A DNA stretch of 64,000 bases from Palsa-870 sp035937155 (lineage in GTDB: Bacteria; Chloroflexota; Dormibacteria; Dormibacterales; Dormibacteraceae), in assembly GCA_035937155.1 (NCBI GenBank), contig DASYVJ010000109.1, positions 76,974-140,973 of the forward strand, written 5' to 3'. Position numbers and translations under genes: made by a program. Below the pieces are notes generated by a model. The model worked only from the letters and a program-made list of their open reading frames with translations. It searched no databases and was not told the origin of the DNA. Below, piece by piece: positions 41,459 through 49,733 of this stretch (position 1 is its first letter; each line of letters begins with the position of its first letter).

Positions 41459-42130
41459 TCAGCCGGCGTCCCGGAAAAAGATGAACGGGCTCTGGTAGCT
41501 CAGAGTCGCCAGGGCCAGGACGGCTCCGGCGACCAGGCTGCCGACGACAAGGCCGCGGCGGGTCAGCGCGGCCGGCGGAGCGTCTGATGCGAACTCCTCC
41601 CGCGTTGCTTTGGCGGACCTGCTCACGTACCAAAGAATGTGTATGCCGGCCGCCGGCAACCAGACGATGAAGCTCAGCTTGTGAGCGCCGACCCAGATGC
41701 TTCCAAAACGCAGCCCGAACAACCAGAGCTCCAACCCGGTGACGAAGAGGACCGCTGTCGACAGTACGACCAGAGGGGCGAGCAAGCGCATCGGCCACTG
41801 AGGCGGCCCAGCGCGACGATAGCGGGGATCGCCCGTGTAGTAGCGCACGAACCGATAGCCGGTGCTCGCGACTTTCAAGACGAGGGGTGGGATCAGGAGA
41901 AAGCCGAGCACGAAATGTTGTGGAAGAAGCTCTCGGACGCTGAGCACCGTGATCCCCATCGCGCCCAGGAGCACCAAGAGCAGCGCGCCCGTCAGGGCCG
42001 TCAGCCGCTCATTGGCCGCCACGCCGGATTCGCTCGTTTCGTGTGCCCGTTCGTCGCTCTGTTCCAATCTCACCGTCCCAGCGCTGATCGTAGGACCGAC
42101 CGCTCGCCGATTTGACAACGCAGCGGCCAT
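41459..42130 (-). CDS. Cytochrome b561-like four-helix membrane protein
   Basis: A 223-residue protein with about five membrane segments: LTALTGALLLVLLGAMGITV, FVLGFLLIPPLVLKVAS, LLAPLVVLSTAVLFVTGLEL, LSFIVWLPAAGIHILWYV and GLVVGSLVAGAVLALATL. Histidines in LLPQHFVLGF, GAHKLSF and AGIHILW are placed as haem ligands in b561-type proteins. Haem binding is inferred. ATG 42130 was chosen over longer open frame because upstream residues look random and the ATG lies in the arm of a large inverted repeat. The 156-nt gap to the LLM gene (41303-41458) shows nothing recognisable. Confidence 0.65.
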   Translation of the reverse strand: MAAALSNRRAVGPTISAGTVRLEQSDERAHETSESGVAANERLTALTGALLLVLLGAMGITVLSVRELLPQHFVLGFLLIPPLVLKVASTGYRFVRYYTGDPRYRRAGPPQWPMRLLAPLVVLSTAVLFVTGLELWLFGLRFGSIWVGAHKLSFIVWLPAAGIHILWYVSRSAKATREEFASDAPPAALTRRGLVVGSLVAGAVLALATLSYQSPFIFFRDAG

Positions 42131-42153
42131 GTGCAACTGTTGGGTTGCACATG
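42128..42153. promoter_or_regulatory. 26-bp inverted repeat between divergent genes
   Basis: CATGTGCAAC (42128-42137) and GTTGCACATG (42144-42153) are perfect inverted arms around TGTTGG. The left arm includes the start codon of the leftward membrane-protein gene, so a bound regulator would block its initiation region directly. No regulator gene adjoins it. Confidence 0.55.
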
Positions 42154-42321
42154 AATGACGCTGTTTTCGGTACGGCATCGCGCCGTCGAGGAAGGGTCGC
42201 GAGTACTTCGGCAGCCATTCCATCGGCTGGGGCGAAGTGTCAACCCTCCTCAAGTTCTACGTCGAGCACGGCCTCAGCTATTAGGGAGCGTCACGCGCTC
42301 ACCACAAAGAAGGAGTTAGGC

Positions 42322-43065
42322 ATGGCGACTACCACAGGCAAAACATTTTCAGACAAGCAATCGCTGCACGATGTGCGTTTTCCCGGCGAGTCAGACGAGT
42401 ACCGTCGGGCGCGCAATGAGCTCTTGAAAGCCGAGATCGAGCTGCGCCGCCAGATCGAGGCAGTGGCCGCGCAGCGGCGGGAGCTGCCGCTGGGCGGCGA
42501 GGTGCCGGACGACTACACGTTCGAGGAGTGGGACGCCGGCGCAAGCGCCGCGCGACCCGTCCGGCTTTCGGAGCTGTTCGAGGACGGCAAGGACACGATG
42601 TTCCTGTACGGCCACATGTTCATTCCGGGCAAGAAGGGTTTGCCGCTCGAGGAGGGGTGCCCGTCGTGCACCTCGATCATCGATGGTGTCGATGGCGCGG
42701 CGCGGCACCTCGTGCGGAAAATCAATTTTGCGGTCATTGCGAAGGTGCCCATCGAGCAATTCCGCGCGCACGCGCAGTCCCGGGGCTGGCGCCACGCACG
42801 CCTGCTGTCCTCCGCCAACAACACGTACAACCGCGACTATCAGGCCGAGGGCCCGGACGGTAGTCAGATGCCGATTGCCACGGTGTTCACGCGCCGCGAC
42901 GGAAAGATCCACCACACCTGGAGCAGCGAGCTGATGCTCGTCCCAAGCGACCCCGGCCAGGACATGCGGCATGTCGACTTCATGTGGCCGATGTGGCTGA
43001 TCCTCGACCGAACGCCCGAAGGCCGAGGAGACTTTAACGCCGAGCTCGATTACTCCAAGCACTAA
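42322..43065 (+). CDS. DUF899 thioredoxin-like family protein
   Basis: A 247-residue protein of the DUF899 family. N-terminal FPGESDEYRRARNELLKAEIE, then FEDGKDTMFLYGHMF and EEGCPSCTSIIDGVDGAARH, where GCPSC resembles a thioredoxin CxxC site, and FTRRDGKIHHTWSSEL. Function is not established; a redox role is likely. AAGGAG lies 8 nt before ATG 42322. The gap 42154-42321 before it holds the inverted repeat and a 41-codon tail-like frame without a start. Confidence 0.8.
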   Translation: MATTTGKTFSDKQSLHDVRFPGESDEYRRARNELLKAEIELRRQIEAVAAQRRELPLGGEVPDDYTFEEWDAGASAARPVRLSELFEDGKDTMFLYGHMFIPGKKGLPLEEGCPSCTSIIDGVDGAARHLVRKINFAVIAKVPIEQFRAHAQSRGWRHARLLSSANNTYNRDYQAEGPDGSQMPIATVFTRRDGKIHHTWSSELMLVPSDPGQDMRHVDFMWPMWLILDRTPEGRGDFNAELDYSKH

Positions 43066-43102
43066 GGGGATTACCTGCGCCGACGAAGGAGTTTCGACTG
43101 GT

Positions 43103-43429
43103 ATGGGCGGAGCCGGCGATCTGATCAGGGACGCGGTGACATCCTGGCCTGGGGTGGAAGCGGTACCGCACCGCTTCGGCGGCACCGAGTACCGGTATGG
43201 CCGGAAGGAGATGGGCCACGTGCACGGCGACCGGCTGGCCGACCTTCCGCTGCCGCGCAAGGTGCACGACGAGGTGATTGCCGCGGGCCGGGCACAGCCC
43301 CACCACGTCCTGCCCGACACCGGGTGGGTCAGCTGCTGGATGGCCGGCCCTGAAGACGCTTCCGGGGTGATCGAACTCTTCAGGCTGCAATACGACCGCT
43401 ACAAGACCGCCGCGTCTAGAACTGCCTGA
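43103..43429 (+). CDS. DUF5519 (luciferase-domain-like) small protein
   Basis: A 108-residue protein matching the small DUF5519 family: VEAVPHRFGGTEYRYGRKEMGHVHGD, LPLPRKVHDEVIAAG, and PDTGWVSCWMAG. The family is widespread near stress genes and has no assigned reaction. AAGGAG precedes ATG 43103, and the DUF899 gene is 37 nt upstream on the same strand, so both probably share a transcript. Confidence 0.75.
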   Translation: MGGAGDLIRDAVTSWPGVEAVPHRFGGTEYRYGRKEMGHVHGDRLADLPLPRKVHDEVIAAGRAQPHHVLPDTGWVSCWMAGPEDASGVIELFRLQYDRYKTAASRTA

Positions 43430-43446
43430 AGACCATCAGGAACAAG

Positions 43447-43477
43447 GGGCGCCGCCACCCGGACGGCGGCGGCGCCC
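43447..43477. terminator. GC-rich hairpin in convergent gap
   Basis: GGGCGCCGCC and GGCGGCGCCC pair perfectly over 10 bp around an 11-nt loop, between the convergent DUF5519 and permease genes. There is no T-run, so it may act as a factor-assisted or bidirectional terminator. Confidence 0.5.
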
Positions 43478-43492
43478 TGCCTGGAGCTTGCG

Positions 43493-44974
43493 TCAGGCCG
43501 AGCGAGAACCGGCGGCCGCCTTGGCGCCGCTGGTCTGACTGCGCAGTCCGAGGCTGAACACGAAGTAGAGCACCGCCGTGACCACGAAACCGACCACGAA
43601 GGTGAGGTCGCCGTACACCGCGTTCGCCTTTGGCACGGTGCCCAGGTAGATCGCGTTATTGGCGAAGAAGTAGATCGAAGCAACGAGGCCTACCGCCATT
43701 GCGACAAATCCCTGCCAGCGCAGGTGCTTGGTGTCATAGAACACGCTCTCGTCGCCGTAGTTTCCGCGGCGCAGCCAGAAGTCCACGAACACCACTGCAA
43801 GCCAGGGTGCGATCCAGTAGCTGATCAGCAGCAGGAAGTTCGTGTAGTTCTCGGCCACACCTCTCGACTCCAGGTAGAGGCCGCCAATGAACCCGATCAC
43901 GCCCGCGAGGATCGCGAGCACGGCCCTCCGCTGGCGCAGCGTCATGCCCATCTCCTTGATGCCAAGGGAAACGAGCGACATCGTGCCGCTATAGATGTTG
44001 ATCGCGTTCGCTGCCACTGCCCCAACGGCGATGCAGAGCAGGGTCAGGTAGTAGATCGGGTCGGGCATGGCGCGCTGCAGTTGCGCGGTAGGGATGTCGG
44101 TCGGGCTCCACTTCGTGCCCGCGACCGTGGCCAGCACAGCTCCGGCCATCTCCAGCACGACGCAGGAAATGAGGACGCCGAGGCCGGCCCAGAAGCCGAC
44201 CATCATCCGGTTGGTGGTCGGGGGCAGGTATCGGGTGTAGTCAGCCGCGTACGGATTCCAACCGGCGGCATAGCCGAAGGCGGCCGTGAAGGCGAGGATC
44301 CAACCGCCCACGTCACCACCGAACGCCAGCGGCGCCTGCGAGTTGAAGCCGACACCATAGTTGCCGTGAATGAAGATGAAAAAGCAGGCAACCGCAAAGA
44401 CGACGCCCAGTAGGGGGAAGGCCCAGCGCTCGAATACATGGATCAGGTTGTGCCCCAGGGTTGCGATCGCAACTTGTGCCACGACGATCACCAGGAAGGC
44501 CAGCCAGAAGGGAAGGCTCAGCGACGGAAACAGCGCCTGGATGGCAAAAGCGCCGCTGACGCTGTTGACGATGAACCAGCCGAAGGCGCCCGTAAACGTA
44601 TTCAGGCCGGCGGGCAGGATGTTGCCCAGGAAGCCGAACGCTCCACGGCTTTCGACCATCATGGGGACACCGAACTTGGGGCCCCAGGACGACAGCACCC
44701 CGTGGGTTATAGAGCCCAGCAGGGTACCGATGACGATCGCGGTCGCCGCCTCCCATAGATTGAGGCCGAAGAGGGTGATCGCGATGATGCCGACGAACAC
44801 GGTGGCGAACTCGAGGTTCGGAGACAGCCACGTCCAGAAGAGATCAATTGGCTTGCCGTGCCTCTCCGTCAGGCCGATGTACTCGACGCCCCCCGGTTCG
44901 ATGGTGGCGACCTTTTCCCCATATTCGCCTTCACGGACCGGTACGTCTTTGCTTACTTGCTCCGCCGTTTGCAT
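43493..44974 (-). CDS. NCS1-family nucleobase permease
   Basis: A 493-residue, 12-helix transporter of the cytosine/purine/allantoin (NCS1) family. YIGLTERHGKPIDLFWTWLSPNLEF is the conserved entry to helix 1, FGVPMMVESRGAFGFLGN is helix 3, and FTAAFGYAAGWNPYAADYTRYLPP in the middle is the family signature. ATG 44974 follows GGAGGGG closely. It is divergent from a cytosine deaminase gene, so cytosine or a related base is the likely cargo. Confidence 0.9.
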   Translation of the reverse strand: MQTAEQVSKDVPVREGEYGEKVATIEPGGVEYIGLTERHGKPIDLFWTWLSPNLEFATVFVGIIAITLFGLNLWEAATAIVIGTLLGSITHGVLSSWGPKFGVPMMVESRGAFGFLGNILPAGLNTFTGAFGWFIVNSVSGAFAIQALFPSLSLPFWLAFLVIVVAQVAIATLGHNLIHVFERWAFPLLGVVFAVACFFIFIHGNYGVGFNSQAPLAFGGDVGGWILAFTAAFGYAAGWNPYAADYTRYLPPTTNRMMVGFWAGLGVLISCVVLEMAGAVLATVAGTKWSPTDIPTAQLQRAMPDPIYYLTLLCIAVGAVAANAINIYSGTMSLVSLGIKEMGMTLRQRRAVLAILAGVIGFIGGLYLESRGVAENYTNFLLLISYWIAPWLAVVFVDFWLRRGNYGDESVFYDTKHLRWQGFVAMAVGLVASIYFFANNAIYLGTVPKANAVYGDLTFVVGFVVTAVLYFVFSLGLRSQTSGAKAAAGSRSA

Positions 44975-45041
44975 GGCGCTCCCCTCCACTAAACCGCCTC
45001 CTCCGTTCCCGAGAGTGTAGGTCTCTGCTAGCCTCCCGTCG

Positions 45042-46313
45042 ATGGTTGACCTGCTCCTGAAAGGCGCGCGCCTTTTGGGACAGTCACACGATCGTGACCT
45101 CGGGGTTCGCGACGGCCGGATCGTCGAACCCGAGCTCGACGCGCGTCAAGTCATCGACCTCGGCGGCGCCCTGGTCACACCGGCGCTGGTGGAGCCTCAC
45201 ATCCATCTCGATGCCGTCCTCACGGTCGGTGAGCCGCGCCATAACGAGAGCGGCTCCCTGTTCGAGGGGATCGCCATCTGGGCCGAGCGAGTCAAGGATC
45301 TGAGCGTCGAGGACGTGAAGCGGCGCGTCCGAACGGTACTGCGCTGGCAGCTCGCCAACGGTGTCCAGTTCGTCCGCAGCCACGTTGACGTCTGCGACCC
45401 GGAGCTGCGCGCGGTTCGCGCCCTCGTCGAGCTGCGAGAGGAGATTGGCGACCAGATGGTGCTGCAGCTGGTCGCGTTTCCGCAGCAGGGCATCTTGTCC
45501 TTCGATGGGGGCGAAGAGCTCATGCGGCGCGCAGTCGACATGGGAGTCGACGTCGTCGGAGCGATTCCTCACTTCGAGCTGACCCGCGAATATGGCGAGC
45601 GTTCGGTCAAGTTCGCGATGTCGCTTGCCGCGGACAAGGGCCTGCGTGTCGACATCCACTGCGACGAGACCGACGACGACCACTCGCGCTTTGTCGAGGT
45701 GATGGCCGCGGAGACGATCAGGCGTGGGATGGGCGGTCGCGTCACGGCCAGCCATACGACGGCCATGCACTCCTACAACAATGCGTACGCGTACCGGCTG
45801 ATCAGCAACCTCAAGCGGGCCCAGATGCACATGGTCACGAACCCGCTCGACAACTCGACCTTACAGGGACGTTTCGACAGCTATCCGATCCGCCGCGGCC
45901 ATACGCGGGTCAAGGAGCTCCTGGCGGCGGGCGTCAACGTCTGTGTCGGCCACGACTCCGTGATGGATCCCTGGTACCCACTCGGCTACGGCGATCCCCT
46001 GCAGGCCGCGTTCGTGCTGGCGCACTACGGTCAGATGTCGGGCCACAACGAGCTACGCACGCTGATCGACATGATCACGACCAATCCGGCCGCCGCACTA
46101 GGTCTCGAGGGCTACGGGCTGGAGCCAGGCTGCAAGGCCGACATCTGCGCATTCGCGGCGCCAACCGAGATGGACGCCATCCGCCTGGTCGCTCCGCGCA
46201 AGCTCGTGCTCCGCGGTGGGAAGGTCGTGGCACGCACCGAGCCGGCTCAGACGACGGTGGTCTGGGACGGGCGCGAGGAAACCGTCGACTTCCTCAAACC
46301 GCCGGTCCGCTAA
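45042..46313 (+). CDS. codA: Cytosine deaminase
   Basis: A 423-residue metal-dependent amidohydrolase that converts cytosine to uracil and ammonia. It tracks E. coli CodA closely: PHIHLDAVLTVG with the HxH metal ligands, IHCDETDDDHSRFVE, VTASHTTAMHSYNNAYAYRL, LQGRFDSYPIRRGHTRVKELL and VCVGHDSVMDPWYPLGYGD with the catalytic Asp. The near-identity of these blocks, including residues that decide cytosine over other bases, makes the name safe. The NCS1 permease is divergent, 67 nt away. Confidence 0.92.
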   Translation: MVDLLLKGARLLGQSHDRDLGVRDGRIVEPELDARQVIDLGGALVTPALVEPHIHLDAVLTVGEPRHNESGSLFEGIAIWAERVKDLSVEDVKRRVRTVLRWQLANGVQFVRSHVDVCDPELRAVRALVELREEIGDQMVLQLVAFPQQGILSFDGGEELMRRAVDMGVDVVGAIPHFELTREYGERSVKFAMSLAADKGLRVDIHCDETDDDHSRFVEVMAAETIRRGMGGRVTASHTTAMHSYNNAYAYRLISNLKRAQMHMVTNPLDNSTLQGRFDSYPIRRGHTRVKELLAAGVNVCVGHDSVMDPWYPLGYGDPLQAAFVLAHYGQMSGHNELRTLIDMITTNPAAALGLEGYGLEPGCKADICAFAAPTEMDAIRLVAPRKLVLRGGKVVARTEPAQTTVVWDGREETVDFLKPPVR

Positions 46314-46317
46314 TGAC

Positions 46318-47184
46318 ATGACGCATCTCGATGCGAAGTCGCGCGCGCGGTTGCCCGACAGCGCGTTCGCGCAAGTTGATGCGCGCGGCCGCCGGCGCCT
46401 GCCCATCAACGACGAGGCCCACGTTCGCAACGCACTGTCGCGCTTCAACCAGACCACTTTCGAGGACGAAGCGGCCCGAGATCGGGCACGGACGAGGCTG
46501 CTCAAAGCCGCCAAGAAGTACGGCATCGTCCCCGTCGGCTTCATCACGGGCCAGTTGCGCAACGTTCGCCTTCGCGGGGAGGTTGAAGCTCGCGTCAGCG
46601 AGGTGCGCACGCTCCCGACCGGCGTCGTGACCTTCCTGCTCGCCGACATCGAGGACTCGACTGGTCTCGTGCGGCAGCTTGGCGATCGGTACGGGGGCGT
46701 GCTGGCCGATGTCCGCGCGCTGCTCGGCGCAGCGGTCTGCGCGTCCGGTGGCCGCGAGGTGGATATCCGCGCCGACGAGCTGCTCGCAGTCTTTAAACGG
46801 GCGCCCGCGGCCCTCGACGCCGCACTCGCGATTCAGCGCAGGGCTTTCACGAAGGTTTGGCCAGACAACCTCCGTGTCATGGTCAGTGTCGGTCTGCACA
46901 CCGGACGTCCCACCCTGACCGACACGGGATACGTGGGCCTCGCCGTCAACACCGCTGCTCGGGTGTGCTTTGCCGCCCACGGCGGGCAGATCGTGCTGTC
47001 GCGCGCCGCCCACAACGCAGTTGACGCGTCGAAGCCATCGGGCACTGGTTTTAGAGATCTCGGCCTGTATCAGCTCCATGGCCTCGCAGAGCCCGAGGCG
47101 CTCTTCCAGGCCGAGGCTGGTGACCTGCCGGCGGACTTCCCTGCGCCAAGGACGTCAGCGACTTCGAAAGGGATCGGTGCATGA
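46318..47184 (+). CDS. Class III nucleotide cyclase with N-terminal DUF6582-like domain
   Basis: A 288-residue protein. Residues 1-70 (LPDSAFAQVDARGRRRLPIND, then AHVRNALSRFNQ) resemble a small domain common in actinobacterial and phage proteins. Residues about 100-270 are a class III adenylyl/guanylyl cyclase domain: FLLADIEDSTGL with the first metal Asp, RADELLAVF with the second, VSVGLHTGRP, and GLAVNTAARVC with the transition-state Asn and Arg. The catalytic set is complete, so it may make cAMP or cGMP. ATG 46318 is 2 nt after the codA stop; the cupin start overlaps its stop. Confidence 0.85.
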   Translation: MTHLDAKSRARLPDSAFAQVDARGRRRLPINDEAHVRNALSRFNQTTFEDEAARDRARTRLLKAAKKYGIVPVGFITGQLRNVRLRGEVEARVSEVRTLPTGVVTFLLADIEDSTGLVRQLGDRYGGVLADVRALLGAAVCASGGREVDIRADELLAVFKRAPAALDAALAIQRRAFTKVWPDNLRVMVSVGLHTGRPTLTDTGYVGLAVNTAARVCFAAHGGQIVLSRAAHNAVDASKPSGTGFRDLGLYQLHGLAEPEALFQAEAGDLPADFPAPRTSATSKGIGA

Positions 47185-47507
47185 TCGTGAAGAAGCTCGA
47201 GCTCCAAGACTTCCCGAGCAAAGACGGGTTCGAGGGCGAAAGCTCCGGCACGAGCGTTTCAGTCATCCTCGTCGACATGTCGCCAGGCGAGGGGGTTCCG
47301 CTGCACAAGCACCCGTACGCGGAGATCTTCATCGTGCAGGAAGGCCACGCCTCCTTTACCGTCGGCTCCTCGACGATTGATGTCGTAGCGCCGCGGACCC
47401 TCATAGGGCCGGCGAACGTGCCGCATGGGTTCGTCAACGTCGGCGATGTGCGGCTCAAGCAGGTCGACATCCACTTGAGCCCCAGGTTCGTCACGGAGTG
47501 GCTCTAG
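47181..47507 (+). CDS. Small cupin-domain protein
   Basis: A 108-residue single cupin. PLHKHPYAEIFIVQEGHASFTVG contains the metal-binding His-His-Glu of cupin motif 1, and GPANVPHGFVNVG supplies the His of motif 2. The reaction is unknown; small cupins act as isomerases, dioxygenases or sensors. ATG 47181 overlaps the cyclase stop (ATGA), which suggests a nucleotide- or metabolite-linked role. Confidence 0.85.
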   Translation: MIVKKLELQDFPSKDGFEGESSGTSVSVILVDMSPGEGVPLHKHPYAEIFIVQEGHASFTVGSSTIDVVAPRTLIGPANVPHGFVNVGDVRLKQVDIHLSPRFVTEWL

Positions 47508-47513
47508 GCGCAG

Positions 47514-48272
47514 ATGGCTGCCGACCTGCGCGTGGACTGGTGGTCCGAACGCGTGCTGGTCCTCACCATCGATCGACCGAAGCGAAGGAACCCGGTCGAT
47601 CACGAGCTGTTGTCGGCGCTCGCGACTGAGCTCGAAACCAACGGCGCGAAGGCGGGCGCGATCGTGCTCCGAGGCGCTGGTGGAGCGGCCTTTTCCGCCG
47701 GCTTCGACCTGGACCAGATCCACGGCACGGAGGCGGACCTCGACGCGGATCAATCGATCGGCAGGGCCGTCGACGCGATCACGAGCAGCCCCGCGCCTGT
47801 GATCAGCATGATCCAGGGCCACTGCCATGGAGCAGGGGTCGAGCTTGCGCTCAGCTGCGACCTTCGCGTTGCCGCCGACGACTTGCAGCTGTCGCTGCAG
47901 GCAGTGTCGCTGGGCGTCGTCTATCGCTACCAGCTGATCTCGCGTCTCGTCGAGATTGCGGGCCTGGGACGCGCGGCCGACCTGCTTCTCGCCAGGCCTG
48001 TCCTGGGTGCGCCGGAAGCCCTTGCCTGGGGACTGGTCACGGAGGTGGTTCCAGCAGGGGACATAGATAGAAGGACGCGCGAGCTGGCGGAGATGCTCGC
48101 GGCCAGTCCTCGCAGCGCCGTCGAAGGCACTAAGGCGAGCCTCCAGCTGGCGGCTCGGCACGAACCCCGCGAGAATGCTATGGACCAGACGCGCCTGATG
48201 CGCCGGCACGCTGCCGTGAGCCCAGAACGACGGACGGCGCTGGAGGCTGCCAAGAAGCGATTGGGCAGCTAA
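47514..48272 (+). CDS. Enoyl-CoA hydratase/isomerase (crotonase) family protein
   Basis: A 252-residue crotonase. The oxyanion-hole segments are AAFSAGFDLDQI and GHCHGAGVELALSCDLRVA, and the latter keeps the first catalytic-type Glu. The second Glu, normally in the PEV-x-LGL motif, is absent: the aligned stretch reads LSLQAVSLGVV. A reaction other than hydration, such as decarboxylation, isomerisation or thioester hydrolysis, is therefore more likely. It starts 7 nt after the cupin gene. Confidence 0.85.
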   Translation: MAADLRVDWWSERVLVLTIDRPKRRNPVDHELLSALATELETNGAKAGAIVLRGAGGAAFSAGFDLDQIHGTEADLDADQSIGRAVDAITSSPAPVISMIQGHCHGAGVELALSCDLRVAADDLQLSLQAVSLGVVYRYQLISRLVEIAGLGRAADLLLARPVLGAPEALAWGLVTEVVPAGDIDRRTRELAEMLAASPRSAVEGTKASLQLAARHEPRENAMDQTRLMRRHAAVSPERRTALEAAKKRLGS

Positions 48273-48292
48273 CTCCCTCCCCCGCCAGGGAG
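48273..48292. terminator. Short hairpin in convergent gap, related to the REP-like element
   Basis: CTCCCT and AGGGAG pair around a C-rich 8-nt loop immediately after the crotonase stop. The C-rich half and a GGTCGGGGGGCGG stretch at 48340-48352 resemble the dispersed element at 29138 and 49742, but the match is partial. Confidence 0.35.
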
Positions 48293-48362
48293 CGATCAGT
48301 AAGTCCCATCCTTATCGCCGCTTGCGCGCAGGGCTGGGTCGGGGGGCGGTCCAAGCTTCGAT

Positions 48363-49113
48363 CTACTCCTCGAGAAACGCGACGATCCGGCAGGGCGATG
48401 CCTCGCCCCTTCGATGGGAATGGGAAAGGCGCCGATCACGCAGCGCTTATTGAGCACCTGCTCGACATCGCCGCCGAGGTTTTCCACGTGCGTGATCCCG
48501 TGACGGAAAGGAACCTTGTGCATCACAAAGAGGTCGTCTTCGGGCCAGATGTCGCCGACCTTCTTGCCCATTCGCTTCTCGTACTCGCGTGTCGCGTCGG
48601 GCCTCTTGGTACGGACAGAGGTGTTCATCGGGTGGTCGCCCGAACCGCAGTCGACAGCCGTCCAGGCGAGCTGCATCTCCACGATCCACTCCGCCAGCGA
48701 ACGGTCGCCGCCGGGGTGACGCAGGAAACAGCGCTCCTCGTCCTCTTCAGGCCGCCCGTTGAAAAAGCGGTGCCAGCCCGTGTGAAACACGACGATGTCG
48801 CCCTTTTTGACCTCCATGCGGTCTGTGACCTGCTTCGGCTTGATGACGGACCAGTCATCCATTTCATCGGAGAGGTCCACGATCACACCCTCGCGGCAGA
48901 GCGTCGTCAGCGGCACCGAGGCATGTCCTTGCCGCCTGACACGATGTGCATCTCTCCGTCGAAATGCGTGCCCGCATGCAGCGGCGTCTCGAGGTACTGC
49001 GAAACGATGCCGTTGGTCGCGTGGCGCTGGAAGTAGCTCAGCTTCGGCGACGGGTAGCCCACCCAGCCCGGCGTGTGGATGGAGAAGACGTGCGTGAGGT
49101 CGACCAGCTTCAT
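48363..49113 (-). pseudogene. Kynurenine-formamidase-like cyclase family hydrolase, two frameshifts
   Basis: Three frames together give a full cyclase-family (KynB-like) protein. Frame 1 from ATG 49113: MKLVDLTHVFSIHTPGW to LHAGTHFDGEMHIVSGGKDM, with the metal-binding HxGTHxD and second His. Frame 2 from about 48916: PLTTLCREGVIVDLSDEM to RCVIGAFPIPIEG. Frame 3 from about 48405: EASPCRIVAFLEE, ending at TAG 48365-48363. Each junction is mended by adding one base to a short homopolymer (a C run near 48920, a G run near 48407). This is either a decaying gene or two sequence errors. It is the last gene of the nucleoside-type operon, overlapping the XRE regulator by 4 nt. Confidence 0.75.
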
Positions 49114-49733
49114 GCCTTGTGCCCCCCTTCTAGACCAGTGATGTTGACCCAGAGCGTGCGCGTGACGTGTGGGCCGGGATTGCGGAAACGGTGGGGATGC
49201 GTGGAGTCCAGCTTGATGGCGTCCCCAGTTCGCGCGACGTGGACGCGACCGTCGACTGTTACCTCGAGTTGTCCCTCGAGCACGATCCCGAACTCAATGC
49301 CCTGGTGATGCAGCGGCGCCGGGGCGCTGGCGGTGCCTGGCTCGTATCGGTTTTCCGCCAGCTCGAAACCGCGCTTGGGATCGTCGATCATGATCCGACG
49401 CTCAACTCCGGCGGGCCCGCGCATGACCTCTTGGTTCTCCGCCCGGCGGATGATCGACTGCTGATCGGGTGGCTCGATGGAGTGCAGCAGCTCCGACATG
49501 CGGACGCCGAAGGCATCCGCCAGCGCGTGCAAGGTCCCGATCGATGGGCTGCTGCGACCACGTTCGATCATGCTCAGCATCGCGATACTGACGCCAGTCT
49601 TCTCGGCGACCTCTCGCAGCATGAATCCTCGCTGGCGCCGGATCGTCAGGACTCTCTCGCCGAGCCGGTTCGACAGGTGTTCCGACGTGGCGCGAGACCC
49701 GTTGCGCGCGGTACGCGTGCCGTTGCGAGCCAT
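49110..49733 (-). CDS. XRE-family regulator with C-terminal cupin sensor domain
   Basis: A 207-residue regulator. Residues about 20-80 are a helix-turn-helix of Cro/C1 type (LGERVLTIRRQRGFMLREVA, then SIAMLSMIERGRSSPSIGTL). Residues about 125-200 are a cupin (PLHHQGIEFGIVLEGQLEV, DAIKLDSTHPHRFRN). PuuR and similar regulators of amine and nucleobase use share this layout. ATG 49733 overlaps the nitrilase stop (TGATG), so it is made with the enzymes it probably regulates. Confidence 0.9.
   Translation of the reverse strand: MARNGTRTARNGSRATSEHLSNRLGERVLTIRRQRGFMLREVAEKTGVSIAMLSMIERGRSSPSIGTLHALADAFGVRMSELLHSIEPPDQQSIIRRAENQEVMRGPAGVERRIMIDDPKRGFELAENRYEPGTASAPAPLHHQGIEFGIVLEGQLEVTVDGRVHVARTGDAIKLDSTHPHRFRNPGPHVTRTLWVNITGLEGGHKA

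Noticed and set aside
42159..42284. Forty-one-codon frame reading YGIAPSRKGREYFGSHSIGW and ending FYVEHGLSY
   Set aside because: It looks protein-like and ends in a stop, but has no start codon, no recognised family and lies in a promoter gap; could be a gene relic or chance.
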